From assembly GCA_022747635.1 (NCBI GenBank), contig JAKTNV010000023.1, positions 7,917,630 through 7,981,629 of the forward strand: a stretch of 64,000 nucleotides of DNA, in the 5' to 3' direction. The position numbers and the translations under genes are program-made. The notes under the pieces are model-generated. The model ran no database searches, was not told the origin of the DNA, and worked only from the letters and a program-made list of their open reading frames with translations. Of the stretch, positions 1-13,589 are shown piece by piece. The DNA comes from Hetaerina americana (Eukaryota > Arthropoda > Insecta > Odonata > Calopterygidae). Each line of letters opens with the position of its first letter. Positions within the stretch are counted from its first letter, which is position 1.

Positions 1-880
1 CTTAGAAGACTGGCAAGCTCGTAGAGTTTTCTTGAGTAGCGGTGGTTGTTGGGAAGTTAATGCCCACTGAAATTGTTCCCAACTTTCCCATAGAAATCCA
101 TCGAAAATTCTCGAGGTTTTCGCCTTTTTTTCTCGGAAAGTGTGAATTTCACACGCTTTCATGGCCTCGGTTCGCATGAGTACTATGAAGAAACGAACTG
201 TCTCCTCGAGTCGATTACAGTGGTTTTGGTACTTTTTAATGTTTTTACGCGAATGGGACAAATATCCCTTGGGTGAAGGTCACCTCTGCAATATCCACCA
301 GTCCGTAATGTTTTTAGAGAATTTTCAAATGCCAAAATAAATCAGTAAATTTGCCTTTCGGAAGTTTAGTTTTTCATGTTTCTTGGTCACGGCCCAAAGA
401 CGCTAGTTGCCTCTCGATCTAACAGTGCAATGGCGCGAGCAATTTCTTCGCGAATACAAAAATAAGGTCGAAGTGACATGTCGACAGGATTTTTCGACAT
501 TTTTTGAGCGGAAGGGCTTTCAATTGAGACGCTTTCATCTGAGGGACGAATACCCGCGACTCTCGTCCCCGTCGACAACCGCCCCTTCCCACCGCCAAGC
601 GCATTGGTTCAATATGAATCGAAGTGATGCCGATTGATTCTTCACCTAAATCAACTCAATGCCTGGCAAGCCACTGCAAGGGTGACTGGTTCACCTCCCA
701 TGCATACACAATCCGATTTATGACACCTCCACACAAATATTAGTTTCATCATGCACTGGACCAAAGTTAATCACACGAGAGAGGGTACTTACATGCAAAA
801 ATATTCAATAACATGATATGTAAATTCAAATGATGCGGTATAACTGTTAAAAAGATGGGTCTACTAAAAAAATGACATGC
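1..880. other. No recognisable gene
   Basis: I see no coding region, transposon terminus or tandem repeat here. The short open frames around 390-640 overlap one another on both strands and resemble no family I know. Composition is ordinary, moderately AT-rich intergenic DNA that runs into the TA tract at 893. Confidence 0.6.
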
Positions 881-890
881 AGGTTATCGA

Positions 891-892
<2 letters not shown>

Positions 893-966
<74 letters not shown>

Positions 967-979
967 ATATATATATATA
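893..979. repeat. (TA)n microsatellite
   Basis: Nearly pure TA dinucleotides with a short ACATATACAT interruption near 951-960. It abuts the left arm of the palindrome at 979-1186. A second TA tract lies on the far side at 1232-1289. Confidence 0.97.
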
Positions 980-1186
980 AACACAGATGTAGATTTTTAG
1001 AATATAGAGACACAAAGAAAGGACACTCACAATTTGTTATTTTACGTTTCGACAGCACGGCTGTCGTCTTCAGAATCTGATCAATCAGATTCTGAAGACG
1101 ACAGCCGTGCTGTCGAAACGTAAAATAACAAATTGTGAGTGTCCTTTCTTTGTGTCTCTATATTCTAAAAATCTACATCTGTGTTT
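979..1186. repeat. Perfect palindrome, 103-bp arms (Penelope-like tail candidate)
   Basis: Positions 979-1081 are the exact reverse complement of 1084-1186, with only 2 bases between. Each arm carries GAAAGGACACTCAC and, nearer the centre, CTGAAGAC, a short GACAGC/GCTGTC stem and GAAACGT. The same plan recurs at 6700, 17146, 43085, 43345 and 49311. Just outside the right arm, 1201-1228 reads CGCCGATGAGCG...TTTCGAAGA, a segment repeated near 43530 beside a related palindrome. I infer two inverted copies of a retroelement tail, possibly Penelope-like. A foldback or MITE origin is the alternative. Confidence 0.75.
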
Positions 1187-1227
1187 TTATATATTTGTGT
1201 GTCGCCGATGAGCGTTCCATTTCGAAG

Positions 1228-1231
<4 letters not shown>

Positions 1232-1289
<58 letters not shown>
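1232..1289. repeat. (TA)n microsatellite
   Basis: Pure TA dinucleotide tract to the right of the palindrome, ending where the CR1-like fragment begins. Confidence 0.97.
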
Positions 1290-1290
<1 letters not shown>

Positions 1291-2150
1291 CACATTTTCA
1301 CAAACCTAGCAGCTCTTCGTTGCACTCGATCTAGTTCCAAAATAAAGCCTGCCTCGTGAGGATCCCATTCCCTTGCAGCAGCACACTCCAGGTGGGGCCT
1401 AACTAGCATGAAATAACAAAGCTCCGTGGCCCTCTCATTACAATTCTCAAGTATCCTTTTTATGAATCCTCGCTTTTTATTTGCTATTCCGCAAATTTCA
1501 CGGATGTGTTTTCCTCAGGACATATCCTTAGTGATTATTACACCCGAACGTTTTACCGATTCTACGTTTCATGTTGGGCCTCTATACAGTGTTAGTGTTT
1601 TTAGGAGAATTAATTCTTCCTGAAAAAATGTATCGAAACACATTTATTCTAATCTAATTCTATCTCCCATGTCTCTCGCCACTTTTGGATACCATTACAG
1701 CCTTAAGTGTATAATACTTTATCTTTACGACTGGATATTTCCTTATTCGTAAATCACTGCATTGTCAGCAAATAGACGAAGGTTAGCGGAAACCTGAGGC
1801 CCGATGTCATTTAAACGAGTGCATGATATTATGAGATGTATGTGAGAGAGATGGGTCGGTAATCACTCGGATCTTCTCTGTCACCTTCTTAAATCCGGGA
1901 GTAAAATTGGCTACTTTCCAGTCTTTGGGCATGGCACGTTCATTCAAGGATCTATTAAATATTATTTTCAAAGAAGGTGCTATTTCTGAGGCCATCGTTT
2001 TGTGTACGCGAAATTATTTCGTGTGACCTGCGGTGGTTTAATCGTAAAGGGTTCATTATGGTGCGGCGAAAGCGAAGCCTCACTGCGTATTTGTTTAATC
2101 GCATCGTGCACGCGATGCTGAAGCTTAGTACAATGTAGTTCACTTATGAC
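1290..2150 (-). pseudogene. CR1/L2-like LINE reverse transcriptase fragment
   Basis: Read on the minus strand, 2000-1807 encodes a reverse transcriptase segment (SEIAPSLKIIFNRSLNE, then PKDWKVANFTP). Around 1420-1290 it encodes the post-RT block with the pattern RPHLE-CAAA-WDPHEAGF-ELDRVQRRAARFV. Near 1755 there are remnants of the FADD catalytic region. The order is right for a CR1/L2-type ORF2, but the frame is broken several times and blocks between the RT core and C-terminal region are missing. The gene would have copied the element RNA at the nicked target site. Family placement rests on these motifs only. Confidence 0.8.
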
Positions 2151-3390
2151 GACGTTGAATAGGGCCTCACTCCCAATGGCGTATCAGGCCACTCGGACGA
2201 ACACAATTTCAAGACGGACCATTTGAGATACTCTTTCCTCTCCACCCACAATTTGCGATCATAATAAAATATGTTTCAAGGACGCCCAGCCACCGTTTTT
2301 GAAGACATAAAATGTATAATGACGTTATCCATTACGAACATGTGAAATGTACCCAAAAATCGGGAGACAAGACCGCAATGGGAAATGGATTGCCTGAGAG
2401 AGCAATCTGCGGTAATGAGGAATATTTCTTCACTCGCACCATTCGTGGCAACAACATTGGGAAATATCATATTCAACAACTAGAACTTAAACCGGAAATG
2501 AAGTTTTATGGATTTCACACATTCAAAAGTTATTCTAATCTTTATCGTTCCCCGCTATTTTTACCCATGTCAGCTCGCAGCGTGTAACGTGATATTTGAT
2601 GCAGTTCTGAATAAATAGCCGTAGTTAAATGCAAGTAGTAAGGTTTTATTCGGTATTACCGGTATACTTATACCTATAGGCGTACCGGTACCAGATATGC
2701 CTATACCAGGCACTAGGTATACCTGCAATGCTGAATACTGTTCACCCACCACACGCACTTGCGGAGTATTTTCGATAGTTTTTTTACTAGAGCCGTGGCG
2801 CTCGGGATACCATGTAGACAGATATAAATGAGGAGAAAACCAGGTGGGTATTTCAAACCTTGGCACATTAATGGTGGACTCGATTGGCCCATACATCTAC
2901 ATAATCTCCTGCAAGATGGGGGAATGTCGGATCCCCACCCGTAAAACAATAAAGCCACATCCAAAACTAACGACTTCATGCCAACTCAAACTCACAGAGT
3001 CGTATTTATTCATGCAAAAGCCATTTTTACCAACAAACGTACAAATACATCACTGGCAATACACATGCGAGTAAATCTGCGAATATATGAGATGTCTCCG
3101 CAGCGTTTAATTAGGTCCTCACTTATAAATCGAATGTCTTCAATATTTATATAATGACTTTGATTTCTTTTGATGACTATGCTACCTGATTGTCCGGGAA
3201 TAGAACGAATATTAACATCTATCTCTATTGGAGTCTATCCCCCTTATCTTATCTTTTAGGTCTAACCTACTTACATATTGCGAGGCCATGATCATTATCT
3301 AAGGGTCATCATTCGCGCTCGCGTGTTCTGAATCTTTCTAAAAGCCTTAGTCTCGCTTGTTCTCTTAGCATCTCACTCGGCTCCCGGCCT
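2150..3390. other. No recognisable gene; cryptic GGTATACC-like repeat
   Basis: No domain is recognised. At about 2651-2725 there is a cryptic simple repeat built on GGTAT/ATACC and GGTACC steps, locally self-complementary. The overlapping short frames at 2570-3070 occur on both strands and look like chance. Confidence 0.5.
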
Positions 3391-5915
3391 AATCCCACTT
3401 AAAGGCATGTCACACTCGTCTTCATATGGTCTTTGTCGAATCTGGCGGATTTTCTCTGAACTTTTCTAATTGTTTTAGCAACACTTTCTCCAAATGATCC
3501 CAAATACTTGCTACGCATTCCAAATGTAGCCATATTTGGGATAAATACCACCTTAATACTCTTCAACTTTCTCATTGTACTACCCCACCACCCGTTCAAT
3601 GTAGCCGAGTTTCTTTAAAGCGGATCCGCATATTGTCCTGATATGTGCTCCCCGTGAAAGACGTGGTGTTAGAACTACCCCTAAATACTTGTTGAAGTTG
3701 ATTGGCCGTACCCGCTATCTCGTATTTCATGTACTGTTCGTCACTTCCTTCGTTCCAAAATTTTAAAACTGCGCATTTGCGTCTCTTGAGTACAAATCCC
3801 CATCCCTTGCACCGATCCGATAGTGTGACTGAGTCCCTGGAGAGTATCCTGCAATCTGATGGGCTCCTTATTACCATGTATACCGCCGTGTCGTCTGCAA
3901 ATAATCTAGGGTGGCTAACGCATGGGCTTAAGTCATTAGGGTATATTTAAAATAGGCGCTATTAAACTTCCCTGAGGGACGCATGAAGTTATATCTACCT
4001 CCGTTAAGCACTACCCATCGATGACTACTATTTTTTACGGTATGACGAGAAGTCTCTGGTCTAATTTATTATTTTACAATTGGTACCACAGCCTTTAAGT
4101 TTTTGCAACAATGAAAGTGCGAGACTTTATCGGAGCCTTTCTTAAAATTCAGAAATACTGCATAAAATAGTGTTGCTTTCTCCCGATCTTAGTATTTCGT
4201 GAATAAAAATACCTAATTGAGTTTCGCAATATCTTCTCTTCCTAAATCTGTGCTGGTTTCGACTTCGCATCTTCCTACTTTCGAGAAATCTCATTAGGTT
4301 TCTATCAATAATGTGTTTTAATATTTTACATGAAAAAGATATTGAGGTTATGGGCCGGTAATCGGCTGGTTCCTCTCCATCACCGCCTCTATACGTAGAT
4401 AGGCGTAAAGTAGTCTAGCTTCAATTCGAGGTACCTGTGAGTCTACTTCCATCCACTTAAGAAAAATGCTTTCTAAAAACGGGGCAATATCTTCAGCTAA
4501 TTCCTTCAATAACCTAGCTGGTATTTCTTCCGGACCTGGCGCTTTGTTGGCTTTGATACTGCGGAGCTGACGTTCTACTCCTTTCTTGGTCAGTGCAATG
4601 TCGCTCATGTGTTCCACGGGTGGTTGAGGGAGCTCGTTCGGATCTCTATTTTAGACGCCTGGGAAAACTTGTTTGAAATGTTTGCCTTTTTCATGCTGTC
4701 TGTAATAAGTTCGCCGTTTTTCGTCTCTAAGGTATGTACCGTTGGACGTTTACCTTGTATTCCTTTTACGTAAGACTAAATGATTAGCATTTTAGTTTGG
4801 AAGGATTTTAGGATTTTGCACAAGACATTTTAGCTGTACCTCGACATGCTTTTAGTTTCTGTTTGGATGTATGTAAACTACGTAACTACTTTTTAAACTC
4901 TTTTTTTAGTCTAATTGCAGCCGTCTCTGCTTTCTTAATGCCGATCCGACTTCTCCGTTGTACCATCAAGGTTCTTAACTGTCGCATTAACGTTTGAATA
5001 GAATGTGCGTCTTCGTTCCTTCGCGTATAATATTTAAGATATGTTTCTTAGTGCTCTCTGCATCGATTGCCTGGGTTTTGCCTTGGATTCTGGGAATTCA
5101 TTTTTTAAATATTTTTTTTTCAGTTAAAACTTGCCTCGTGGAGTTACTATGTTTTACGATTTTCTTTGTTCACGAGTATTTTCACGAATTAGTTTTTCAT
5201 TCTAAAGGAACAGTTATGGTCACTGATGTCGTCCATTATTCCAATGCTTATCATGAACTCGGCCGTAGAAGTCTCGAAGACATCAAGTCTGCTGTGAACC
5301 CTTGTTTGAGATTTAACAATTTGCCCTAAACAGTGTTTTGCGAATATATTGGCGAGTTCTTCATATGATTCTCTGTTATTGGCAAATTTACTCACGCAGT
5401 AAGAGATCCAAAGAATTGACGACAGTTTAATATCAGAAGCGGCCCCAGTTATAATGCTGCTACGATTGTAGCTGAGAGTGGATGCTTGGCCGTCGAACTT
5501 ATGTACAACGTCTGTAATGGGATCTGGGGGTCTGTGAAATGAGCAAGCGAGGGCGCTTATGTCGTTAGTCCTCTACGTTACGCCAAACGCTTTCTCTGTC
5601 ATTTTCTTCGCATTCGTATCGTTGGCTACTGAGTTGTGAATTCTCAACAACGAACGCTCCCCCACCCAGTCTATTAGGCCTGTATTTTCTGTAAATCGTG
5701 AAAACGTTTCGAAATTCGATTCTTTCCTTCCAATCCCACGGTCTTTTAAAGTTAAAATAATTATTTGGTCTATCACATTTTTTTCAAGGTTTTCTGAGTG
5801 CTCACGAAACAATTTCGTGACGATTCATTGTTAACAGTGGCATTAGTTTTATATTCACTCACGTGACTGCCCTTACCGTTTGTGGAGGTACTAATTTTAT
5901 TGATTCTACGTGGGC
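3390..5915 (-). pseudogene. CR1/L2-like LINE ORF2, long degenerate copy
   Basis: The minus strand gives most of a CR1/L2-type ORF2 in order. An ORF2 start-like region lies near 5915-5880. Endonuclease remnants follow at 5812-5189, ending in a block like ISIGIMDDISDHNC. The RT entry IKANKAPGPEEIPARLLKEL lies near 4560-4490. The catalytic LFADDTAVYMVI block lies near 3910-3875. The C-terminal block IRKVQRKSARF lies near 3480-3440. At about 2.5 kb it is the longest CR1-like copy here. Numerous frameshifts and stops, including between every block named, make it non-functional. A SINE abuts its 5' side at about 5918. Confidence 0.85.
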
Positions 5916-5917
5916 CA

Positions 5918-6157
5918 TCAGCTAATCTACATCTACATCAATACCCTGCGAGCCACCAAAAGGCGTGTGGCAGAGGGTGCAGCACCAGGAGGAGAGGGTA
6001 AGGATAGGAACACACATAAAGGACGAACACAGGAGAGGTGGGGAAGGCGGAATCAAGCAGATCTCGAATGTAAAAATATTTCCTAGACCGGGATTTGAAC
6101 TCCGGATCTTTCCACTTGCCGGGCGGAGGCTCTTAACCCCTTGAGCTATCCATTTTT
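5918..6157 (-). mobile_element. tRNA-derived SINE (type C) with CR1-like 3' tail
   Basis: On the minus strand the 5' end reads like a tRNA: a box A-like TAGCTCAAGGGGTTAAGAG at about 6150-6132 and a box B-like GGAGTTCAAATCCCGG at about 6103-6088. An unrelated body of about 90 bases follows. The 3' end (CTCCTGGTGCTGCACCC, CTGCCACACGCC, GGGTATTGATGTAGATGTAGAT) closely matches the 3' end of the CR1-like LINE at 54362-54440. SINEs commonly borrow the 3' tail of the LINE that mobilises them, and that is the inference here. It is not a functional tRNA gene because no full cloverleaf is evident. Confidence 0.85.
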
Positions 6158-6159
6158 TG

Positions 6160-6695
6160 TTCATTTACAAAATCTCTTTGTTTAATAAAATTTTTTACGC
6201 TTCACAATTACGTAATGGTTAAAAAAAATTTTTAACATAAAATTTTACATGATTGTTTACTCATTAAAAACATATGAGTTTGATAAAACATAATAGTTTT
6301 ACATTGATATTAAAGAAATAATTGTTTTTTTACCATTTTTTTCCTTTTCTTTACATGAAGAAGTTGCTTCACAAATCTTTTATTTATGCTCTTACAGTGT
6401 CAAGCACTTGTTATTTATTTTTTACTAACTTTAGTTTTACTCTCACCCACTGTAACTTTCTACGGTTCTTAATTTTTTCTCTCCTTACCTTTTTTATTTA
6501 CCCACCAATAATCCTCACGTGCCTTTGTTTTTTTGCGATATTGTTTATTCAAACTATTTCACCAATATCCACATTATAACTTGAAATCAATAGTGGAATA
6601 GTGGCTACAAAATAGTCTTAGACCCTTCTCTTTTTTTGCACATAGATAACATTATTGTTTTGTCAATGCCTGCATATGGGTCGTATAACACCTCT
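6160..6695. other. AT-rich DNA, no gene seen
   Basis: Very AT-rich with T and A runs. The open frame at 6322-6579 encodes only F/L/S/T-rich sequence expected from T-rich DNA and matches no family I know. Confidence 0.55.
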
Positions 6696-6699
6696 TATG

Positions 6700-6874
6700 C
6701 GTAAATTCCTCTCGGGTCCTCCACCGGGTTATATCGCCCATATCGGCCGACGTTTCGATGTCCGACTCGGTCATCGTCTTCAGAAGCCCCGAAGACGATG
6801 ACCGAGTCGGACATCGAAACGTCGGCCGCTATGGACGATATAACCCGGTGGAGGACCCGAGAGGACTTTACGCA
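6700..6874. repeat. Imperfect palindrome, about 75-80-bp arms
   Basis: Arms 6709-6781 and 6791-6865 are near-perfect reverse complements around a 9-base loop, and weaker pairing continues to about 6700 and 6874. The inner arm carries GAAGACGATGACCGAG...CATCGAAACGTCGG, the same plan of GAAGAC, a short stem and GAAACGT as at 979-1186 but with different bases. I infer tail-to-tail ends of a retroelement, Penelope-like by that motif. Confidence 0.75.
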
Positions 6875-6879
6875 GCTGA

Positions 6880-7255
6880 AACGCCGGGAAAACACCAAAT
6901 CTTTTAATACATCTTATGTTTATATCGATTTGAAAACAATGTTATTTTTATGTCACATTGTCATTTTTAACAAAAAATGTTAAATTTACTTACGCGTTAG
7001 CAATGTCCAGCACTGAGTCTCCATTTTCTATTATTTGTTTCACAGCCAGCCAGTATGGTTTCCCCATTCCCGGAAAGTTGTTTACTTCCCTTTTTATCGT
7101 TAACCACCGAAACGTAATTTACACTGAGATCTGCGATGCAACCAAGTGCCCCGATTCTTGTGTGCCACGAAACGCACTGTTGTTATGCTTTATGATGTTG
7201 TATGACTCCTTTACTACTATCCTTTCCTCTGTGTGTATCTTGTCTATATCTCCTA
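6880..7255. other. No gene seen
   Basis: No recognisable domain. TGCCACGAAACGCACTGTT near 7154 recurs near 31327, beside a CR1 ORF1 scrap, so part of this stretch may be an old CR1 remnant. Confidence 0.4.
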
Positions 7256-7256
7256 G

Positions 7257-8009
7257 CTATGTCTCAGACTGCTCAGGTGCGGGTGGGAAACGGGGAGTCC
7301 GGATGGGCAGTGTTAGGAAGGAAGATACCTGTGTGTAAGGCAGGGTTGCCCATTATCACCGTTGCTGTTCAAACCATATGTAAAGGGAATTATTAAAGAG
7401 GCATGGGAAGAACTGGAGGTAGGAATGAAAGTGGGCGGGGAATTCGTAAAATCAGTTAGGTTTGCTGACGACCAAGTTTAAGTATGTCAGTCAGCCAAGG
7501 CGTTGCAAGCATTGCTGAGTGAATTGGAAGTTCAGTGCGACAGGTATGGGATGAGAAGGAATATTAATAAAACAAAGGTTATGCGATTTTCTAGAAAGAA
7601 AAAGATTATGCTAGACATTAACATAAGAGGGCAAAAACTAGAGCAGGTAGAACAGTTTACGTATCTCGGTCGTGTTTTGGACGAACACGGTCAAAGTAGT
7701 AGGGACGTAAGGAGAAGAATTGCGCTAGGCAAAGAGGCTATCACAAGGAGGAGGGAGTTGATGAGAGGGACGTTGAGTAAGGATGTTAAGAAAAGGGTCG
7801 TAAAAATTTTGATATGTAGCGTAGCTATATACGGCGCGGAAACGTGGTCATTGAAGAAGGAGGATAGACGTAGACTGGAGGCTTTTGAAATGTGGTTGTG
7901 GAGAAGAATGGAGAAGGTGAAATGGACCGAGAAGAAAACAAATGAGGAAGTACTTGGCATGGCGGGCGAAGAGAGGGGGTTGTTGGGAGAAATCCTATGG
8001 GGAAAGTTT
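7257..8009 (+). pseudogene. RTE-like LINE reverse transcriptase, C-terminal part
   Basis: The plus strand carries the second half of an RTE-type reverse transcriptase. It begins at MSQTAQVRVGNGES near 7260 and passes a damaged CxxGLPxxxV block. The catalytic FADDQV lies at about 7461-7478, followed by an in-frame TAA. From 7503 a long open part includes NKTKVMRFSRKK, the QFTYLGRVL block, VAIYGAETWSLKK and WTEKKTNEEVLGMAGEERG. The copy is 5'-truncated, frameshifted between 7340 and 7400, and cut abruptly at about 8009, where an inverted RTE fragment starts. Assignment to RTE rather than another LINE clade rests on the endonuclease type of the adjoining copies. Confidence 0.85.
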
Positions 8010-10740
<2,731 letters not shown>

Positions 10741-10744
10741 CACG

Positions 10745-12530
10745 GAGTGGGGGTAGAGGCATAAGGTAATTTTATTTTATTTAAGAGTTTATACCGTAGC
10801 AATTAGGCAATTGTCATGGTGTCAACGGTCAAGTCTGGACAACGGTCACTCTTACAATGCACATACATATACACACAAGAAGAACAGAAATTAGACAAAA
10901 TGCTCTTTTATACAATGGCATTTTAAGATAAGCAACTGCACCTTGACCGTCACACAAGGGCTAGTGCCACACCATAACTACATGCAACGCTCCGTCCATC
11001 GCCGCACTCCGTCCATAATCACGCACTCTTCAATTTCATACACCGTTCAAAATCACGTATCGCTAGCACATCCTTCCCTTTTGCAACACAACTTCTCACG
11101 CCGTACACATCACATACAAGTCAGTTCAAACTGACTTGCATCTTTGAGAGACGCAAACATGACGAAGGCGTGAAACGGTACTAAAAACAGGTCTCGTGAC
11201 TTCCGACTTGTCATCGGAATTTGAATAGTTTGGAAATTTTTGGAGAATAGAGCTCGGAAAGGACAGTGATATTAGCCCGCATGTTGCTGCAAATGTGAAA
11301 GCCCATCTCTCGGGTGATTATATACACGCCGAGTGTTGATACAGACGAAATATATCACGCTGTACATAATAGGCCAAAAAAGATTATTTATTCTTCTTAT
11401 TCACGAAACGTTTAAATCAATGTAAATGAGTACTCAAATAAATAAATATTTTTGGGCTCATAGAATACCCTCGGCAGGTTTTCTTAAAAAATAGCCATCG
11501 TTTAGGTAATCAGCCCGAATTTTGCCTTTGATAGGTTGGTTTGGGTGAATGGATCGTCTTGCTTCCCACGAACTTCTGGAAACCAGGAAATTCCATCACT
11601 TTTAATCTGATTAATTTAATCGGATTAATCTGGTGTTGCCCAATGGGATTACCCCGGTACCGGAGCCCGGAACTCGTTAGTCAATAGCAGAATGCTAATG
11701 CGAATTAACTACCAATATTACATTTGTTTCCGAGTAAAAAGAAGTACATGTGTAAGGTCCAATTTAAATAATAGAGTTCACCTTGTAAGGATTTCTGCCT
11801 CCCCCCAAGTAGTAAATGAGTGATTGATAGCTTTGGCAAAAAGAAATCAATGTAGTAATTACCGCACTTTCCTCATTTTTATTGTTGATACTACTTCTCC
11901 GCTAAAGGCTCAACTTCTGGTTACCTGTACGCCGTCATCACAGCGAAATTCAAGTAATTTAAGACGAGTCGAATTCCTCTTATGATTTCCTCCGGGCCTT
12001 TTTTTGTAGAATGGTGAGTATAATTAAACCAGGATATACGTAGTGATAAAAAATAAAGAAATAGGTGAAATACGGAACTACGTGCTAAATCGAGTCATAT
12101 TAATTGCGTGAATCGGAAAAAGTCGGAAAGGAATCGCATCAAGGACCGTGGCCGTAATCTTATCTCCAAACTTATTTCTGGGGCACCCGCATTTGAAGAA
12201 AATTTGACTTAGTTTGGCGGCCTTATGGAAATTTAATTTCATATCATAATAGCGGTGGAAATTCTCCTTGATAATGCCGCATTTTCGATTCGGCGAAAAG
12301 TTATTAAGACACAACAGATGAAAATGTCAATTAATGAATTATTTGAAGTTCAATGGTGATCCGTTGAATCTGTCTAAAAATATCACGGGAAGAAAGGAAG
12401 TGTCAATTTTTTATTTGGTAGTCTTCCCTGGAAGATACGTGGAGGTTTTGGAAGTACACAGGCTAAACACGACCACATTCCTAAGCCTCATCTAACGAGA
12501 CGCAGACTGACGCCCCATACTACAATAAAC
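10745..12530. other. No gene seen
   Basis: No LINE, SINE or transposon signature and no convincing coding frame. Ordinary AT-rich sequence. Confidence 0.5.
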
Positions 12531-12534
12531 CCTT

Positions 12535-13585
12535 CTTCCATTCCACATGCATTCCACCTGCCTTCATTTCTCCCAATATGACCTCTTTTTACACCCATTA
12601 CATTGCTTGCCTAACCTTGAGGGAATATCATCTATTCCCATCGCCTCATATCCTTTCCCTTAGTACCTGTCGATCTCGCAATTACGTATGGCCGACTAAT
12701 AGATAACCTCATATACATCATATTCTCTTTCTACCTCTAAGTACGCTAGCCTAAGGTATTTACAATATAGTTCTATATATTTCTTCCATCCCTTTGGAAT
12801 CCTCCGTAGTCCAATTGATAATTTTCTTGACTTATCTTTGATTGTTTGCACGGATTTTCCCTGCTTCCTTCCCGATAGTGCTTTCGCCTTCCAATGCAAC
12901 ACACCAATTTCACCTTCCATTGTAAACTTTCCAAATACACATTGTGTCTTCTACCTTGCTTCTTTTGCTCTTTTAGTTTCATGCTTCAGTTGATTACTTA
13001 TTTCTTCCTTCTTCCTTTATTATGTTTATATCCTTCCATTTCTTTCTCTCATCTATTTTCCTTATATTTTCGTCTGTAATCAATGATTCCTTTGTCCTAC
13101 TCCTATCCACTCGTACTCTTCCTATACAGACTGCGGCAGTATAATTTTTTGATTTGAATTGAATTTGGATTCAAATCAGCAAGTTGTGCTGCCGCAGCCT
13201 GTAATTTTGTTTTTAGCCTTCAATATCCCATTTTTGACCTGATCCTTCTATTGAAACTATCTCTCTGTCCTCAGTCATTAATTTTCCTGCTGCTTCCTGG
13301 CACTCCTTTTTTCCAGTCTGGTCTATTCATTTCATTTCACAAAATGTCCTCCCTGTTTTACCCTCTTAAATCAGACGTCACACTTCATTTTTACTAAAAT
13401 AAGTCCCGAGTTCGCATCCGGTCCCGGAAAACTGAGTGAATTAATCACAGCGTTCCTAAATCATTTCCTAATCACATTATATTCCAGCTGATATGTTTCC
13501 GAAATCCCGCCAATGTTCCACTCGTACCTCCACCTGTGTGCCAATGGCAAAATGCACCGACGAAATAAGATTCGTCCCACCTTTA
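12535..13585 (-). pseudogene. RTE-like LINE relic (endonuclease end, linker, RT start)
   Basis: Read on the minus strand, 13560-13370 gives the endonuclease end (RYEWNIGGISETYQLEYNV and FPGPDANSG), which aligns by eye with the copy at 8010-10408. Positions 12980-12700 give the linker (LSGRKQGKSVQTIKDKS and WKKYIE). Near 12660 lies KGYEAMGIDDIP, the start of the RT. Stops and frameshifts are frequent, so the copy is old. A 75-bp MITE at 13127-13201 interrupts it. Confidence 0.8.
13127..13201. mobile_element. 75-bp palindromic MITE with TA duplication
   Basis: The ends are CAGACTGCGGCAG and CTGCCGCAGCCTG, almost exact inverted repeats. Inner bases also pair (GATTTGAAT against ATTCAAATC). TA flanks it at 13125-13126 and 13202-13203, as expected for Tc1/mariner insertions. 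It lies inside the RTE relic, so it landed later. Its ends resemble those of the element at 54132-54207. Confidence 0.8.
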
Positions 13586-13589
13586 ATGA

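Noticed and set aside
979..1186. Rho-independent terminator-like hairpin
   Set aside because: The arms are far too long, there is no bacterial context, and the flanks are TA microsatellites.
6085..6157. Functional tRNA gene
   Set aside because: Box A and box B are present, but no complete cloverleaf or acceptor pairing is evident, and the sequence continues into a SINE body.
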